DNA from: SAR324 cluster bacterium
Lineage (GTDB): Bacteria; SAR324; NAC60-12
Length of the DNA stretch: 64,000 bases
Assembly (NCBI GenBank): GCA_015231825.1
Contig: JADGAV010000023.1
Location: 1 to 64,000 of the forward strand
Direction of reading: 5' to 3'
Part shown: positions 25,065-35,940 of the stretch, one piece after another
Layout: each line of letters starts with the position of its first letter
Numbering within the stretch: the first letter of the stretch is position 1
The notes under the pieces: generated by a model
What the model was told of the DNA's origin: nothing
Seen by the model: the letters and a program-made list of their open reading frames with translations, nothing else
Databases searched by the model: none
Translations under genes and position numbers: made by a program

Positions 25065-26951
25065 TTAACTTTCTTCTTTGTTTGTTTCTTCGTCTTCGGC
25101 CTCTTCGGAGCTTTCAGCATTTACGGCAGTCTCAGTCGTTTCTGAATCCTGCGCCGCGGATTCTTCAGCAGGATTTTCCGCTGATGATTCTGCTTCGACT
25201 GATTCAGTGTCTGACTGGGCTTCGGCTGCTTCCACGGCTCCTTCATCGGCAGCTGCTCCCTCCTCAGCCTCTTCCAGCATTTCGGGGGGAGGAACAACGG
25301 TATCGGATTCCATGATACTTAAACCCAGACGTCGTTCCTCCGGGTCGATTTTTATCACACGAGTCCGCACTTCGGTGCCAATCGGGTAAAAATCCGTCAG
25401 TTTTGCTTTTGGGATTGCAGAGTCAATTTCTGAAATATGGACGAGTCCTTCGACACCTTCGAGGACCTCAACAAAAATTCCAAAATCGGTGATATTGACA
25501 ATTTTTCCAGTAATATCACTTCCAATCTGAAATTTTTCATCAAGGTTCTTCCAGGGATCTTCGCTGAGTTGCTTGATTCCCAGGGACAAGCGTTCCTGTT
25601 CAACATCAATATTTAATATCTTGATTTCGATTTCATCGCCCTTTTTTACGAAATCAGCAGGACGTCTCTGGCGCTGGCTCCATGAAATGTCGGAGACATG
25701 CACCAGGCCGTCGATCCCCTCTTCTAAACCGACAAAAATTCCGAAATCGGTCACGTTGCGTACTTTTCCCATCACCACACTGCCGATCGGGTAGGAATCC
25801 AAGGCCTGTTTCCATGGGTTTTGGGTGGCTTCCTTCATAGAAAGTGAAATGCGTTTGTGCTCGACATCGAGATCTTTCACAATCGCTTCCACTTCCTGCC
25901 CCAAATTGACGAAGCGGGAAGGGTTACGGATTTTCTTGGTCCATGACATTTCAGAGACATGGATCAATCCCTCAACACCAGGTTCCAGTTCAATAAAGGC
26001 TCCATAGTCGGTCAAGCTCACAATTTTTCCAGAAATTCGAGTCCCCACCGGGTATTTGTCAGAAACCATTTCCCATGGATTTTGGGATTTTTGTTTGAGA
26101 CCGAGAGAAACTTTTTGCTCATTTTCATCATATTTCAACACCAGTACTTCAACTTCATCGCCAATGTCAAACATCTCGGAAGGATGAACGATTCGTCCCC
26201 AGGTCATGTCTGTGATATGAAGCAAGCCGTCCACACCGCCAAGGTCAACAAAGACTCCGTAATCCGTGATGTTTTTGATATAGCCCTTCATTGTCGCATT
26301 TTCTTCAAGCACTTCTAATGTTTCCTTGCGACGTCGTTCCCGGTCAATTTCCAACAATGCACGTCGTGACAAAACGATATTGCCGCGCTTTTGGTTGAAT
26401 TTTAGAATCGAAAACTCGAACGTCTCACCAATCAATTTGTCCAGGTTGCGAACCGGGCGTAAATCCACTTGAGATCCAGGTAAAAATGCCTTGATGCCGA
26501 TATCGACGGACAAACCCCCTTTGATTCGTGCAGCAATGACTCCTTTGATTGTACCGCTGTCTTCATAAACCTGACCCACCTTTTCCCAGATGCGTAATTT
26601 TTTGGCTTTTTCCTTGGAAAGCAGAGTCACTCCGTCTTCTTCTTCCAATGCTTCAACGTAGACTTCTACTTGATCGCCTACAGCTATTTCGAACTTTCCT
26701 TCCAAGTTCAAAAACTCTTCAATAGGAATCTGTCCTTCAGATTTATAGCCAATGTCAACCGCAACAAAATCTTTTGTTACTTTTGTTGCAACACCGTTTA
26801 CAATTCCGTTTTCTTTGACATTTCCCAAGGTTTCTTCGCAGTAAGAATCAAAATCGAATTCATTTTCATCTTCTACAAAGGTGATCGAGGTCTCTCCGAG
26901 AACCGTCTCCATTTCTATATTTGATTCTACCGTGATTTCATCAGTGGACAT
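25065..26951 (-). CDS. rpsA: 30S ribosomal protein S1
   Basis: The 628-aa protein contains six S1 RNA-binding domains, the layout of proteobacterial S1. The first two are divergent and should bind the ribosome; the later four carry the regular pattern, for example ITDYGVFVDLGGVDGLLHI and VTDFGIFVGLEEGIDGLVHV. S1 unfolds mRNA at the 30S subunit and allows weak ribosome sites to work. A tail of about 75 residues made largely of Glu, Ala and Ser follows the sixth domain and makes the protein longer than the E. coli one (557 aa). The ATG at 26949-26951 gives a short acidic head. A sigma-70 promoter lies at 27070-27097. Confidence 0.96.
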   Translation of the reverse strand: MSTDEITVESNIEMETVLGETSITFVEDENEFDFDSYCEETLGNVKENGIVNGVATKVTKDFVAVDIGYKSEGQIPIEEFLNLEGKFEIAVGDQVEVYVEALEEEDGVTLLSKEKAKKLRIWEKVGQVYEDSGTIKGVIAARIKGGLSVDIGIKAFLPGSQVDLRPVRNLDKLIGETFEFSILKFNQKRGNIVLSRRALLEIDRERRRKETLEVLEENATMKGYIKNITDYGVFVDLGGVDGLLHITDMTWGRIVHPSEMFDIGDEVEVLVLKYDENEQKVSLGLKQKSQNPWEMVSDKYPVGTRISGKIVSLTDYGAFIELEPGVEGLIHVSEMSWTKKIRNPSRFVNLGQEVEAIVKDLDVEHKRISLSMKEATQNPWKQALDSYPIGSVVMGKVRNVTDFGIFVGLEEGIDGLVHVSDISWSQRQRRPADFVKKGDEIEIKILNIDVEQERLSLGIKQLSEDPWKNLDEKFQIGSDITGKIVNITDFGIFVEVLEGVEGLVHISEIDSAIPKAKLTDFYPIGTEVRTRVIKIDPEERRLGLSIMESDTVVPPPEMLEEAEEGAAADEGAVEAAEAQSDTESVEAESSAENPAEESAAQDSETTETAVNAESSEEAEDEETNKEES

Positions 26952-27069
26952 AGGGCAATCGCACATTTGCGCAGGTTGGAGGTTGGCAATTTGGGCTTAC
27001 TGGATCAGCAAGACCTGTGATTGAAAATACATAAATTTCTGCAATGAACTGCAACAAAGTAAAGGGACC

Positions 27070-27097
27070 ATCATATCAGACTCAGATTAAGTGTCAA
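27070..27097 (-). promoter_or_regulatory. Sigma-70 promoter of rpsA
   Basis: On the minus strand TTGACA (27092-27097) and TATGAT (27070-27075) are separated by 16 bases. Both boxes are within one base of consensus or exact. The rpsA start codon lies about 120 bases downstream, leaving a long leader that could hold S1 autoregulation. Confidence 0.75.
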
Positions 27098-27152
27098 ACA
27101 AATTGATAGTCGGTTGAACAGGGAAAAACGCAGGAGTTCAGGAAACCGGGGA

Positions 27153-29108
27153 TCAACCGGAAACCCGGTTCTGGTGTAAAAACGAGAGAAATTTTTCAGA
27201 GGAAGACATGATTCCTGAATGCCGCATCAGAACCTGGTTTTCTGCATCCAGAACCACATAAAACGGAAGAGCGAGGGTGTTGAAACGATTGACCTGCATG
27301 GACTGGTTCTCCTGATGATTTTTTCCACCATCTGTATAGAGCTGCACCAGGATAAAACTTTCCTTGAATGCGGCTAATACCTTGGGGTCAGCAAATATGT
27401 TTTTCTCCATCCACCGGCAATTGACGCAGGTGTAACCGGTAAAATCAACAAAGACATGTTTGTCCTGTTGTTTTGCCAGCACCAGGGCTTCAGAGAGATC
27501 ATCCATCCAGGGCAGTGTGTGAACCTGACTGACATCATAGTCACTTTTCCCGGCAGCCGCAGACTTGAGACTGGCAGGAATATTTTCTGAAATCGACAGT
27601 TCCGGAGGCAAATAGGCATCAATGAACGGATTGAGGGGCTTTCCCTGAAGTCCCTGAGTCATATACGCTCCCAAAAATAAGAACGAGAAAGCGACTGAAA
27701 ATCCGATTGCACCAGTTTTCTGTACTCGAACATCATGGATTGTAATGGTTCCCAGTAAAAATAATGAGCTGAGAAAGGCGAGAATTATCCAGGCATACAA
27801 GACAAAATCGCGGTCAATCACTCCCCATTGCCAAACCAGGTCCGCATTGCTGAAGAATTTGAATGCAGCCGCCAATTCTACGAGACCAAGCACAATTTTT
27901 GAGTAGGAAAGCCAGGAGCCGGATTTCGACTGCATGGTCTGGATCAATTGCGGAATCAGTCCGAGCAAAAAGAAAGGGAGGGCGAAAACCGTTGCAAAGA
28001 CCAGCATTCCGATGATCGGCCAAAGCCAATGTCCTTGAGATGCAGCGATCAAAAGGGTCCCGACGAATTGGACCGTGCAGGTGAAGGAAGTCAGCGTAAA
28101 GACCAGCCCCATCAGGATGACTCCCAATGCACCCCCGGTTCTGCGGGAAATCTGGTCCAGTTTGTTGCCGAGTCCTCCTAATGAGAGCTGAAAAAAGCCC
28201 ATCAAACTGAATGCAAAAACTAAAAAAAGCAATCCGATAGCAAAGTTGATGGTCCCGTTGGTTGCCAGTTGGACCGCCCCTGTTGCCCCCAGTAAAACGG
28301 AAAGTCCCATCCCGGTGACGGTGTAAGTGCCGATAATTCCAATTCCAAACAATGAGGACAGCCGTACGACCTGAGCATAGGAAGAATGTTCCTGTTTCGT
28401 AAAAAAAGCAATGGTGACGGGAATCATTGGAAAGACGCAGGGAGTCAATAATGCAAGAAAACCGGACAAAACTGCGAGACCGATAAATCCCCAAAACCCC
28501 TCTCTGAGGGCGTCTTCCAATTCGTTGGATGAAGTGATTGCACTGGGTAAGGGATTGATATCGTAGCGTGGATTCTCATACTGATCCCGGACTGGACCGG
28601 AACCTGAAGTAAAGGATGTGTTTAAGATTGCTTTTTGAGGAGGAAGACAAATTTTGTCGCTGCAGGTCTGATACTTGACGGTAATTTTCTGCGAAACCGC
28701 TTGATTCGGCGGCATCTGGTCTGAAATTTTTAGATTTTGATAAAAGAAGAAGGTCTTTTCGTGGTAACTGAGTTCCATATTGATCACCGGATCAAAATCG
28801 GTAATCGGGTTGGTTTCATAAAAAGGGCCGAGTATTTCTAGATGAGGAGCAGGTTCGATCGTCAATTGAGTGGGAGGAGGAGCGAACTCGTCTTTGGAGG
28901 GTACCACGGAGTAGACATGCCATCCTGAAATGACCTCCCCTTTGACGATAATTCGTGTGTGCTCTCCCGGACGAGGTGCCTCCGGCGACTCATGAAGAGA
29001 AAAAGTGGCGATAATTTCTGGAATCTTCTCTTGAGGCTGGTTGAATTGTGCAAAGATCCCGGTTGGTATGAATAGCGAAAGTATCAAAAATGTCAAAATA
29101 GTGCGCAT
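27153..29108 (-). CDS. dsbD: Thiol:disulfide interchange protein DsbD
   Basis: The 651-aa protein has all three DsbD parts: an N-terminal periplasmic domain after the signal peptide (ending near TGIFAQ) with TCSDKICLPPQ, a central eight-segment membrane domain with LLTPCVFPMIP and TSFTCTVQF, and a C-terminal thioredoxin domain with the active site Cys561-Val-Asn-Cys564. DsbD carries electrons from cytoplasmic thioredoxin across the membrane to periplasmic partners such as the CcmG encoded at 20689-21222. The ATG at 29106-29108 puts the signal peptide at the N-terminus. A GC-rich repeat (AACCGGG/CCCGGTT, 27144-27170) overlaps the stop and may aid termination. Confidence 0.94.
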   Translation of the reverse strand: MRTILTFLILSLFIPTGIFAQFNQPQEKIPEIIATFSLHESPEAPRPGEHTRIIVKGEVISGWHVYSVVPSKDEFAPPPTQLTIEPAPHLEILGPFYETNPITDFDPVINMELSYHEKTFFFYQNLKISDQMPPNQAVSQKITVKYQTCSDKICLPPQKAILNTSFTSGSGPVRDQYENPRYDINPLPSAITSSNELEDALREGFWGFIGLAVLSGFLALLTPCVFPMIPVTIAFFTKQEHSSYAQVVRLSSLFGIGIIGTYTVTGMGLSVLLGATGAVQLATNGTINFAIGLLFLVFAFSLMGFFQLSLGGLGNKLDQISRRTGGALGVILMGLVFTLTSFTCTVQFVGTLLIAASQGHWLWPIIGMLVFATVFALPFFLLGLIPQLIQTMQSKSGSWLSYSKIVLGLVELAAAFKFFSNADLVWQWGVIDRDFVLYAWIILAFLSSLFLLGTITIHDVRVQKTGAIGFSVAFSFLFLGAYMTQGLQGKPLNPFIDAYLPPELSISENIPASLKSAAAGKSDYDVSQVHTLPWMDDLSEALVLAKQQDKHVFVDFTGYTCVNCRWMEKNIFADPKVLAAFKESFILVQLYTDGGKNHQENQSMQVNRFNTLALPFYVVLDAENQVLMRHSGIMSSSEKFLSFLHQNRVSG

Positions 29109-29576
29109 TGTGCTAATTTTCCGGTAATTGGTCAAATTTGTTCTATCAAAACAATCTGCCGCAGGTAATGTTCAGCAACTTTCAATATACCTGATGTTTC
29201 AATAAAAAAACAGGAAGATGTTTTGGGGTCGGGAGCAAAGAGTGCGCTTTTAAAGTGTAAAAACCCGCTTGAGCCGTTCTTGAATCTGTCAGAATTTTTG
29301 AGGTTTTCTTACGATCCTTCTCAACTTCGTTTTTGATGGTCTCAGGGTTCAGGAGGTCAACAGGCAGGATCTCAGTTTTTTGCCTCCCTGGATTTGATTT
29401 TCAATTGTGCTTTTCCAATTTTGCCATGGCTTTTTCATTCCCGGATCGCTTCCGTTATTGCCCCAATCAGGGGTCCGGCAAAATATTGTCCGGATTGGGA
29501 GGAGACTTTTGAGTTAAAGCCAAATGAACTGTCCACTCAACAGGGGAATGCAGACCGCCGCTTTTCACAAAATTAA
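29109..29576. other. 468-base region with possible gene remnant
   Basis: No intact gene is visible. On the minus strand a frame from ATG at 29425-29427 meets an in-frame TGA after 8 codons (29401-29403) and then stays open for about 70 codons to 29182, with protein-like composition (for example LLNPETIKNEVEKDRKKTSK). It could be a dead gene fragment; I recognise no family. The dsbD promoter should lie in the left part of the region. Confidence 0.3.
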
Positions 29577-30887
<1,311 letters not shown>

Positions 30888-30985
30888 TCAAACTGAATTG
30901 GGTTCCATTAATGCTAATTCCATGGGTTGCCATCCTTTTTTTGTATTGGACATCGCGGCTTTCTGTTGGATCCGGATTGGGACAG

Positions 30986-32179
30986 CTAGTTCATCCTGAC
31001 TTCTGAAATACAATCCATGATGATCCCGCCGATGAGACGACAATCATCCAGACTGAAAGTCAGAGGGATCCGCATGTCCAGCATTTTCGAAAGAATCCGA
31101 TCGGTGTTTGGCAGTGTCTGAGATTCAATATAACGCCAACTGTCGTGACGACTCGTGTATCCCGCTGGTTCTGGAGCACCAAACCATTTCAATTCCACTC
31201 CACGATCCAGGCACTTCCTGATAACGGATTTGATCTGTTTCTCAGTCATATCCATGAGTAAAAACTGGATGGAACTGCCGACATATTCTTCGACATGGGG
31301 CCTGACCGGCAAGGTGACACCCACGGCATTTGAGAGAATTTCTTCAATCAAACGGTAACGTTCATTCCAGCGCCTGCCGTTTTCGTTCAGTATGCGCAAC
31401 TGTGGCCTCAGGATGGCCGCACGCAGGTTATCCATCCGACCGCTGCAGTTGGGAGTATCCAGCCGGATATTTGTAAAATACGATGCTTCGGGTGAGGCAT
31501 CATGACGATCATACAGCATATAGGACCCGGAACGAATGATTGCCCGGGCGATCAATTCAGGATCGTCTGTTGTTATAAAACCTCCTTCACCGGAATTGAT
31601 ATGTTTATAGGTCTGAGTGCTGAAACAGGCTGCAAGACCAAAGCTTCCGCTCTTCTTGCCTCCCCAAGCGGCCCCCATCGTGTGTGCACAATCCTCAATC
31701 AATTGTACCCCCTTCTTTTCCAGCAGTTGGCACATTCGATCCATATCAGCAATATGGCCGCGCATGTGTGAAAGAAGTAAAACCCTTGATCCGCTGCTCT
31801 CTATTTTTTGCTCCAGATCAGAGAGATCGATAACAAGCTGATCGGTTGTTTCAACAAGTACCGGTTTTCCTCCGGCATTGCAGATCGCACCGGGGACTGG
31901 AGACAGTGTGAATGCATTGGTCAATACTGGCTCACCATGTTTCAGGCCGAAACTCGTCAGGGCCACCTGCATCGCGTAACCACCGGAAGCGCAGGCCAGG
32001 CAGAACTTTGCCCCCTGGTATCGGGCGAATTCGGATTCAAGCAGATTGACTTCCGAAACTTCATCTTCAATCACATTATAACGATGAAGTCGGCCGGAAC
32101 GGAGTACTTCGAGCGCTCGTTGAATTCCTTCTTCAGGGATAGATTCCTGCTGTGTGAAACGACCTTTAAATGTTTTCAT
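30986..32179 (-). CDS. DegT/DnrJ/EryC1/StrS-type PLP aminotransferase
   Basis: The 397-aa protein belongs to the DegT/StrS group of fold-I PLP enzymes. The cofactor lysine is Lys192 in STQTYKHINSGEGG, and the aspartate that binds the pyridine nitrogen is in VQLIEDCAHTMGA. The group usually transaminates keto-sugars, but this gene sits in an operon for uptake of peptide-like compounds, without sugar-nucleotide genes, so the substrate is open. I chose the ATG at 32177-32179. It lies 110 bases upstream of the HisD-type gene and 129 bases after the D-aminoacylase gene. Confidence 0.82.
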   Translation of the reverse strand: MKTFKGRFTQQESIPEEGIQRALEVLRSGRLHRYNVIEDEVSEVNLLESEFARYQGAKFCLACASGGYAMQVALTSFGLKHGEPVLTNAFTLSPVPGAICNAGGKPVLVETTDQLVIDLSDLEQKIESSGSRVLLLSHMRGHIADMDRMCQLLEKKGVQLIEDCAHTMGAAWGGKKSGSFGLAACFSTQTYKHINSGEGGFITTDDPELIARAIIRSGSYMLYDRHDASPEASYFTNIRLDTPNCSGRMDNLRAAILRPQLRILNENGRRWNERYRLIEEILSNAVGVTLPVRPHVEEYVGSSIQFLLMDMTEKQIKSVIRKCLDRGVELKWFGAPEPAGYTSRHDSWRYIESQTLPNTDRILSKMLDMRIPLTFSLDDCRLIGGIIMDCISEVRMN

Positions 32180-32308
32180 GCCAGACTTTGCCGGTAAATC
32201 AATTCGCAACGGGTTTTGAATCTAAAAAAGCAGTTTTTAACCGTTGAGGTGGGCTTTTGTCAGACCACCTTTTCGGAATGTTTAAGATTTTTTGTGTGAT
32301 TCCTCATA

Positions 32309-33913
32309 TCAGGAGAGAGGTCCACGCAGCACCGACCCGCTGTTGTTTTCCAATCGCTGACCTTGACGAATGGTTTCCTTTCCATTGACGAAAACATGTG
32401 CAAAACCTTTTGGATAACTGCGTGGTTTCTGCACGGTCCATGTACTTTTGACATTGTTTGGGTCAAATACAACAATATCAGCTTGTAATCCCACCTGAAG
32501 TAAACCACGGTTACGGAGACCCAGTCGCTTAGCAGGGAGACTGGTCATCCGACGAATCCCTTCGGCCAAGGATAAAACATTCCGCTCTTTGACATAGTAG
32601 CTGAGAAATTCTGATGTCCAGCCATAGCCACTGAGTGAACCCAAGCGATCAGCGAGGGCTCCATAAGGAGCTAATGCCCGGGTGTCGGAAATGATTGCGC
32701 ATTCGGATTGCCCAAGACAAAGTTCTAGGTCTGATTTGAGGAAGCTTTGAGATGTCCACATGAGTTGATGCATTCCTGGGCCTTCTTCGAGCAAAAGATC
32801 GAATACCAAGTCATAGGGATCAACTCCTCTATATTTCCCAATGTCTGCAAACGTTTCACCAATCAAATCAGAATTCTCTTTTGAATAGAGTAAGACAATT
32901 TTCGACCAAACTCGATCTGCAACCAGCAACCACATTGGATTTTTGTTTTCTTTGATTCGTTCTCTTTGCCTTGGGTCTTTCAAACGTTCTGTTATTTTTT
33001 CATCTCCTCCTTCGAGGACCCATTTCGGCAATATCATCATCACCGGGATATGACTCCAATCATGAGGGATGATGTCGAATGCGACATCCAGTCCATATTT
33101 TTTACTGGATTCGATCATTTCAAGGGAATGTTCCATGGCATGGGGAGGGGCGCCATACTTTGGTTGGATGTGAGAAATTTGCAATCGGCATCCCGCTATG
33201 CGGGCGGTTGCCATCGCTTCACCGAATCCCAGGTCATAGTAGCGATCGCGGTTCCGGACGTGGGTGGCATAAAGGCGATCATGGTCGGCAGCTACCTTGC
33301 AAAGAGGAGCAATATGTTCTGCTGATGCCTGACTACCAGGCCAAGACTCCAGTCCTGTAGAAAACCCTGCTGCCCCTTGTTCCATCGCCTCATGAACCAA
33401 ATTTGCCATTTGCCCGACTTCTTCCGGATCGGGCACTCGAAGAGAATTGCCCATCACAGTTTGGTGCACGGTCCCGTGTCCCACAAAGGCAGCGACATTG
33501 ACACCTAGGTCCATTTGTTCCAGATGGTCCAGGTATTCTCCAAAACTTTGCCAATTCAGACCCTCGCTTCCTGAAACATATCCGATTGCTTCCCTGGCAA
33601 TCTCATCTTTATGCCGCAGGGGAGCAACACTATGACCGCATTGTCCAACAGCCTCAGTCGTCACTCCTTGATGGACTTGGCTTTCCGCATTCCCATTGAC
33701 AACAATAGTGAAATCAGAGTGTGTGTGCAGGTCAATGAACCCCGGTGCCACCGCCATCCCTTCTGTATTGATGCGCTGCTCACACTCGGCGTGTTGAAGC
33801 GGACCGATGCTTTCAATTTTGTCTTCAGAGATTCCCAGGTCCGCTTTATAGGGCTCAGCACCAGAACCGTCGTAAATCATCGCATTTTCCAAAATCGTGT
33901 GTATTTTACCCAT
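32309..33913 (-). CDS. N-acyl-D-amino-acid deacylase (D-aminoacylase) family, copy 1
   Basis: The 534-aa amidohydrolase should remove an N-acyl group from a D-amino acid or a similar amide. The metal motif DLHTHSD (His63, His65) and GVTTEAVGQCG with Cys92 are present, and a conserved aspartate lies in AIISDTRAL. Copy 2 at 43162-44751 has NCG in place of QCG, so the two differ next to the metal cysteine and may act on different substrates. The ATG at 33911-33913 is 8 bases after a GGAAG site. It follows the ABC ATPase gene by 14 bases and so belongs to the importer operon. Confidence 0.88.
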   Translation of the reverse strand: MGKIHTILENAMIYDGSGAEPYKADLGISEDKIESIGPLQHAECEQRINTEGMAVAPGFIDLHTHSDFTIVVNGNAESQVHQGVTTEAVGQCGHSVAPLRHKDEIAREAIGYVSGSEGLNWQSFGEYLDHLEQMDLGVNVAAFVGHGTVHQTVMGNSLRVPDPEEVGQMANLVHEAMEQGAAGFSTGLESWPGSQASAEHIAPLCKVAADHDRLYATHVRNRDRYYDLGFGEAMATARIAGCRLQISHIQPKYGAPPHAMEHSLEMIESSKKYGLDVAFDIIPHDWSHIPVMMILPKWVLEGGDEKITERLKDPRQRERIKENKNPMWLLVADRVWSKIVLLYSKENSDLIGETFADIGKYRGVDPYDLVFDLLLEEGPGMHQLMWTSQSFLKSDLELCLGQSECAIISDTRALAPYGALADRLGSLSGYGWTSEFLSYYVKERNVLSLAEGIRRMTSLPAKRLGLRNRGLLQVGLQADIVVFDPNNVKSTWTVQKPRSYPKGFAHVFVNGKETIRQGQRLENNSGSVLRGPLS

Positions 33914-33927
33914 CAGCATTCTTCCAG

Positions 33928-34908
33928 TTAAAGATTTGTGGTTTCAAAATGACAGGCTTCCCAATGTCCTGGCTGCTTTTCAACCAGTTGGGGTTCTTCG
34001 AATTTGCATTGTTCCTGGGAATACATACAACGGGTATGGAATCGGCATCCGGAGGGTCTATTGACAGGGTTTGGGATGTCACCCTCAAGACGAATCCGAT
34101 TTGATTTTTTAGATGATCTTCGAGTGGGAACCGCAGATAAAAGAGCTCGTGTATAAGGATGCCGCGGATTATTGAATAATTTTTTTCGATTAGTTTTTTC
34201 GACAATTGCTCCCAAATACATGACTGCTATTTCATCACAAATATGCTGAACGACGGCAAGATCATGGGAAATGAACAAGAATGTCAAATTCAGATCTTCC
34301 TGAAGCTTACAAAGCAGGTTGAGGATTTGAGCTTGAATGGCAACGTCCAGCGCCGAAACTGGTTCATCACAAACAATGAAATCGGGATTCAAGGCAAGAG
34401 CTCGCGCAATGCAGATCCTTTGTCTTTGCCCTCCTGAAAATTGGTGAGGAAAGAGTTCTTTTTGATTTGCTTGCAATCCCACCAAGGTAAATAACTCAGA
34501 AACACGTTCTTCTCGCTCTTTAGGATTCCCCACTTTTTGAATCAGCAATGGGTCTTTTACTATATCACCAGCAGTTTGCCTGGGATTGAGAGAAGAATAA
34601 GGATCCTGAAAGATTATCTGCATGCGCTTGCGCATATCCAGGAGCGCGTCTGCCCCTAAAGAGCGCAAGTCCACTCCGTCAAAAACTATTTTTCCACCAG
34701 TCGGTTCCACGAGACGGAGAACGGAAAGACCCGAAGTGGTTTTACCACACCCACTCTCCCCCACAAGCCCGAGAGTTTGGCCTCGAACAATCTCAAAACT
34801 GACGCCGTCTACTGCATACAGCGTGGGTTGCGAGGCAAAAAGATGGGGGCGTTTTAATTTGAAATGAACTTCCAAGCCTTCAACACTGAGCAGATTCTTA
34901 TTCGTCAT
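33928..34908 (-). CDS. Dipeptide/oligopeptide ABC transporter ATPase (DppF/OppF type)
   Basis: The 326-aa protein has a Walker A motif GESGCGKTT, the signature FSGGQRQR and Walker [12 protein letters not shown]. The C-terminal oligopeptide-transporter extension has the cysteine cluster [15 protein letters not shown], which binds an iron-sulfur cluster or metal in relatives. It should form a heterodimer with the ATPase encoded just upstream and drive uptake through the two permeases. The ATG at 34906-34908 overlaps the stop of that gene as ATGA, so translation is coupled. Confidence 0.93.
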   Translation of the reverse strand: MTNKNLLSVEGLEVHFKLKRPHLFASQPTLYAVDGVSFEIVRGQTLGLVGESGCGKTTSGLSVLRLVEPTGGKIVFDGVDLRSLGADALLDMRKRMQIIFQDPYSSLNPRQTAGDIVKDPLLIQKVGNPKEREERVSELFTLVGLQANQKELFPHQFSGGQRQRICIARALALNPDFIVCDEPVSALDVAIQAQILNLLCKLQEDLNLTFLFISHDLAVVQHICDEIAVMYLGAIVEKTNRKKLFNNPRHPYTRALLSAVPTRRSSKKSNRIRLEGDIPNPVNRPSGCRFHTRCMYSQEQCKFEEPQLVEKQPGHWEACHFETTNL

Positions 34909-35930
34909 GCTTGCTCCTTTGTCCGGGAATCTTCTTGGGCAAGCCAGCATTTGACAGAACGGTTGTCTCCCAGGTCCATGTAATGAGGGAGATCTTGACA
35001 TTGAGCCATCACAAAGGAACATCGCGGCGCAAAAGGGCAACCTTCCGGGAGGTGAAGCAGGTCAGGAACAACCCCTGGAATTTCTGCTAAGGATTCCCGG
35101 ATATCACCAGGATCGACTTTTATTTCAGGCATGGAGCGCAATAAACCTTGAGTGTAAGGATGGCGAGCACTGTCAATTATCTCGTCCAAAGTTCCTTCTT
35201 CGATTTTGTGGCCTGCGTACATAACCAGGACCCGGTCGGCCATTTCAGCAACGGCGCCAAAATCGTGAGTGATCAGAATAATACAAGTGCCACGGTCTTT
35301 TTGAATCTCATTCAACAGATCAAAAATTTGGGCTTGAACCGTCACATCAAGAGCAGTGGTTGGTTCATCAGCGATCAGGACAGTTGGTTCGCATGCCAGT
35401 GCAATCGCAATCATGACTCGTTGCCGCATACCTCCTGACAATTGGTGGGGATATTCGTGAACACGGCGATTGGGGGCAGGGATGTGTACAATATCCAGAA
35501 GATCAGTCGCTTCTTTCCAGGCTTCCGATTTCCCGATATCTTTATGACGGCGAATTGCTTCGACGATTTGATTACCAATCGTAAAAACGGGATTGAGGGA
35601 AGTCATTGGCTCTTGAAAGATCATTGAAATTTCACCGCCGCGAATGTCACGTATCCTTTTCTCTGACGCCTGGGCGAGATCTTCTCCTTTCAAAACCACA
35701 CGTCCTGCGCTGATCCTTCCTGGAGGCGAAGGAATCATGCGCATCAAAGCTAAAGCGGTCATACTTTTACCACAACCACTTTCACCGATAATGCCCAATG
35801 TTTTTCCCCGCTCAAGAGAAAAACTGATGTCGGAAAGTATTTGAACCTGTTTTCCCTTGATTTCAAAATCAACACAAAGGTTTTCAACACTCAGTACTGT
35901 ATTTTCAGATTTTAGGGTTGGATTTTTCAT
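34905..35930 (-). CDS. Dipeptide/oligopeptide ABC transporter ATPase (DppD/OppD type)
   Basis: The 341-aa protein has Walker [10 protein letters not shown], signature LSGGMRQR, Walker [11 protein letters not shown] and the C-terminal oligopeptide extension with [10 protein letters not shown]. It is the partner of the ATPase at 33928-34908. The start is the ATG at 35928-35930, 10 bases after the permease stop. Confidence 0.93.
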   Translation of the reverse strand: MKNPTLKSENTVLSVENLCVDFEIKGKQVQILSDISFSLERGKTLGIIGESGCGKSMTALALMRMIPSPPGRISAGRVVLKGEDLAQASEKRIRDIRGGEISMIFQEPMTSLNPVFTIGNQIVEAIRRHKDIGKSEAWKEATDLLDIVHIPAPNRRVHEYPHQLSGGMRQRVMIAIALACEPTVLIADEPTTALDVTVQAQIFDLLNEIQKDRGTCIILITHDFGAVAEMADRVLVMYAGHKIEEGTLDEIIDSARHPYTQGLLRSMPEIKVDPGDIRESLAEIPGVVPDLLHLPEGCPFAPRCSFVMAQCQDLPHYMDLGDNRSVKCWLAQEDSRTKEQA

Positions 35931-35940
35931 CAACTTGGCC

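Noticed and set aside
25078-25389. A serine-rich 103-codon rightward frame
   Set aside because: Antisense to the repetitive acidic tail of rpsA, which produces long open frames by composition alone.
27144-27170. GC-rich inverted repeat at the end of dsbD as a terminator
   Set aside because: It overlaps the coding end, has a 13-base loop and no T-run, so it is not a typical intrinsic terminator.
27814-28494. A 226-codon leftward frame
   Set aside because: An alternative frame inside dsbD; its codons follow the dsbD frame and the product is nonsense-like.
29182-29427. Selenoprotein reading of the in-frame TGA
   Set aside because: The bases after the TGA do not fold into a convincing bacterial SECIS element, and no family with a cysteine at that place is known to me.
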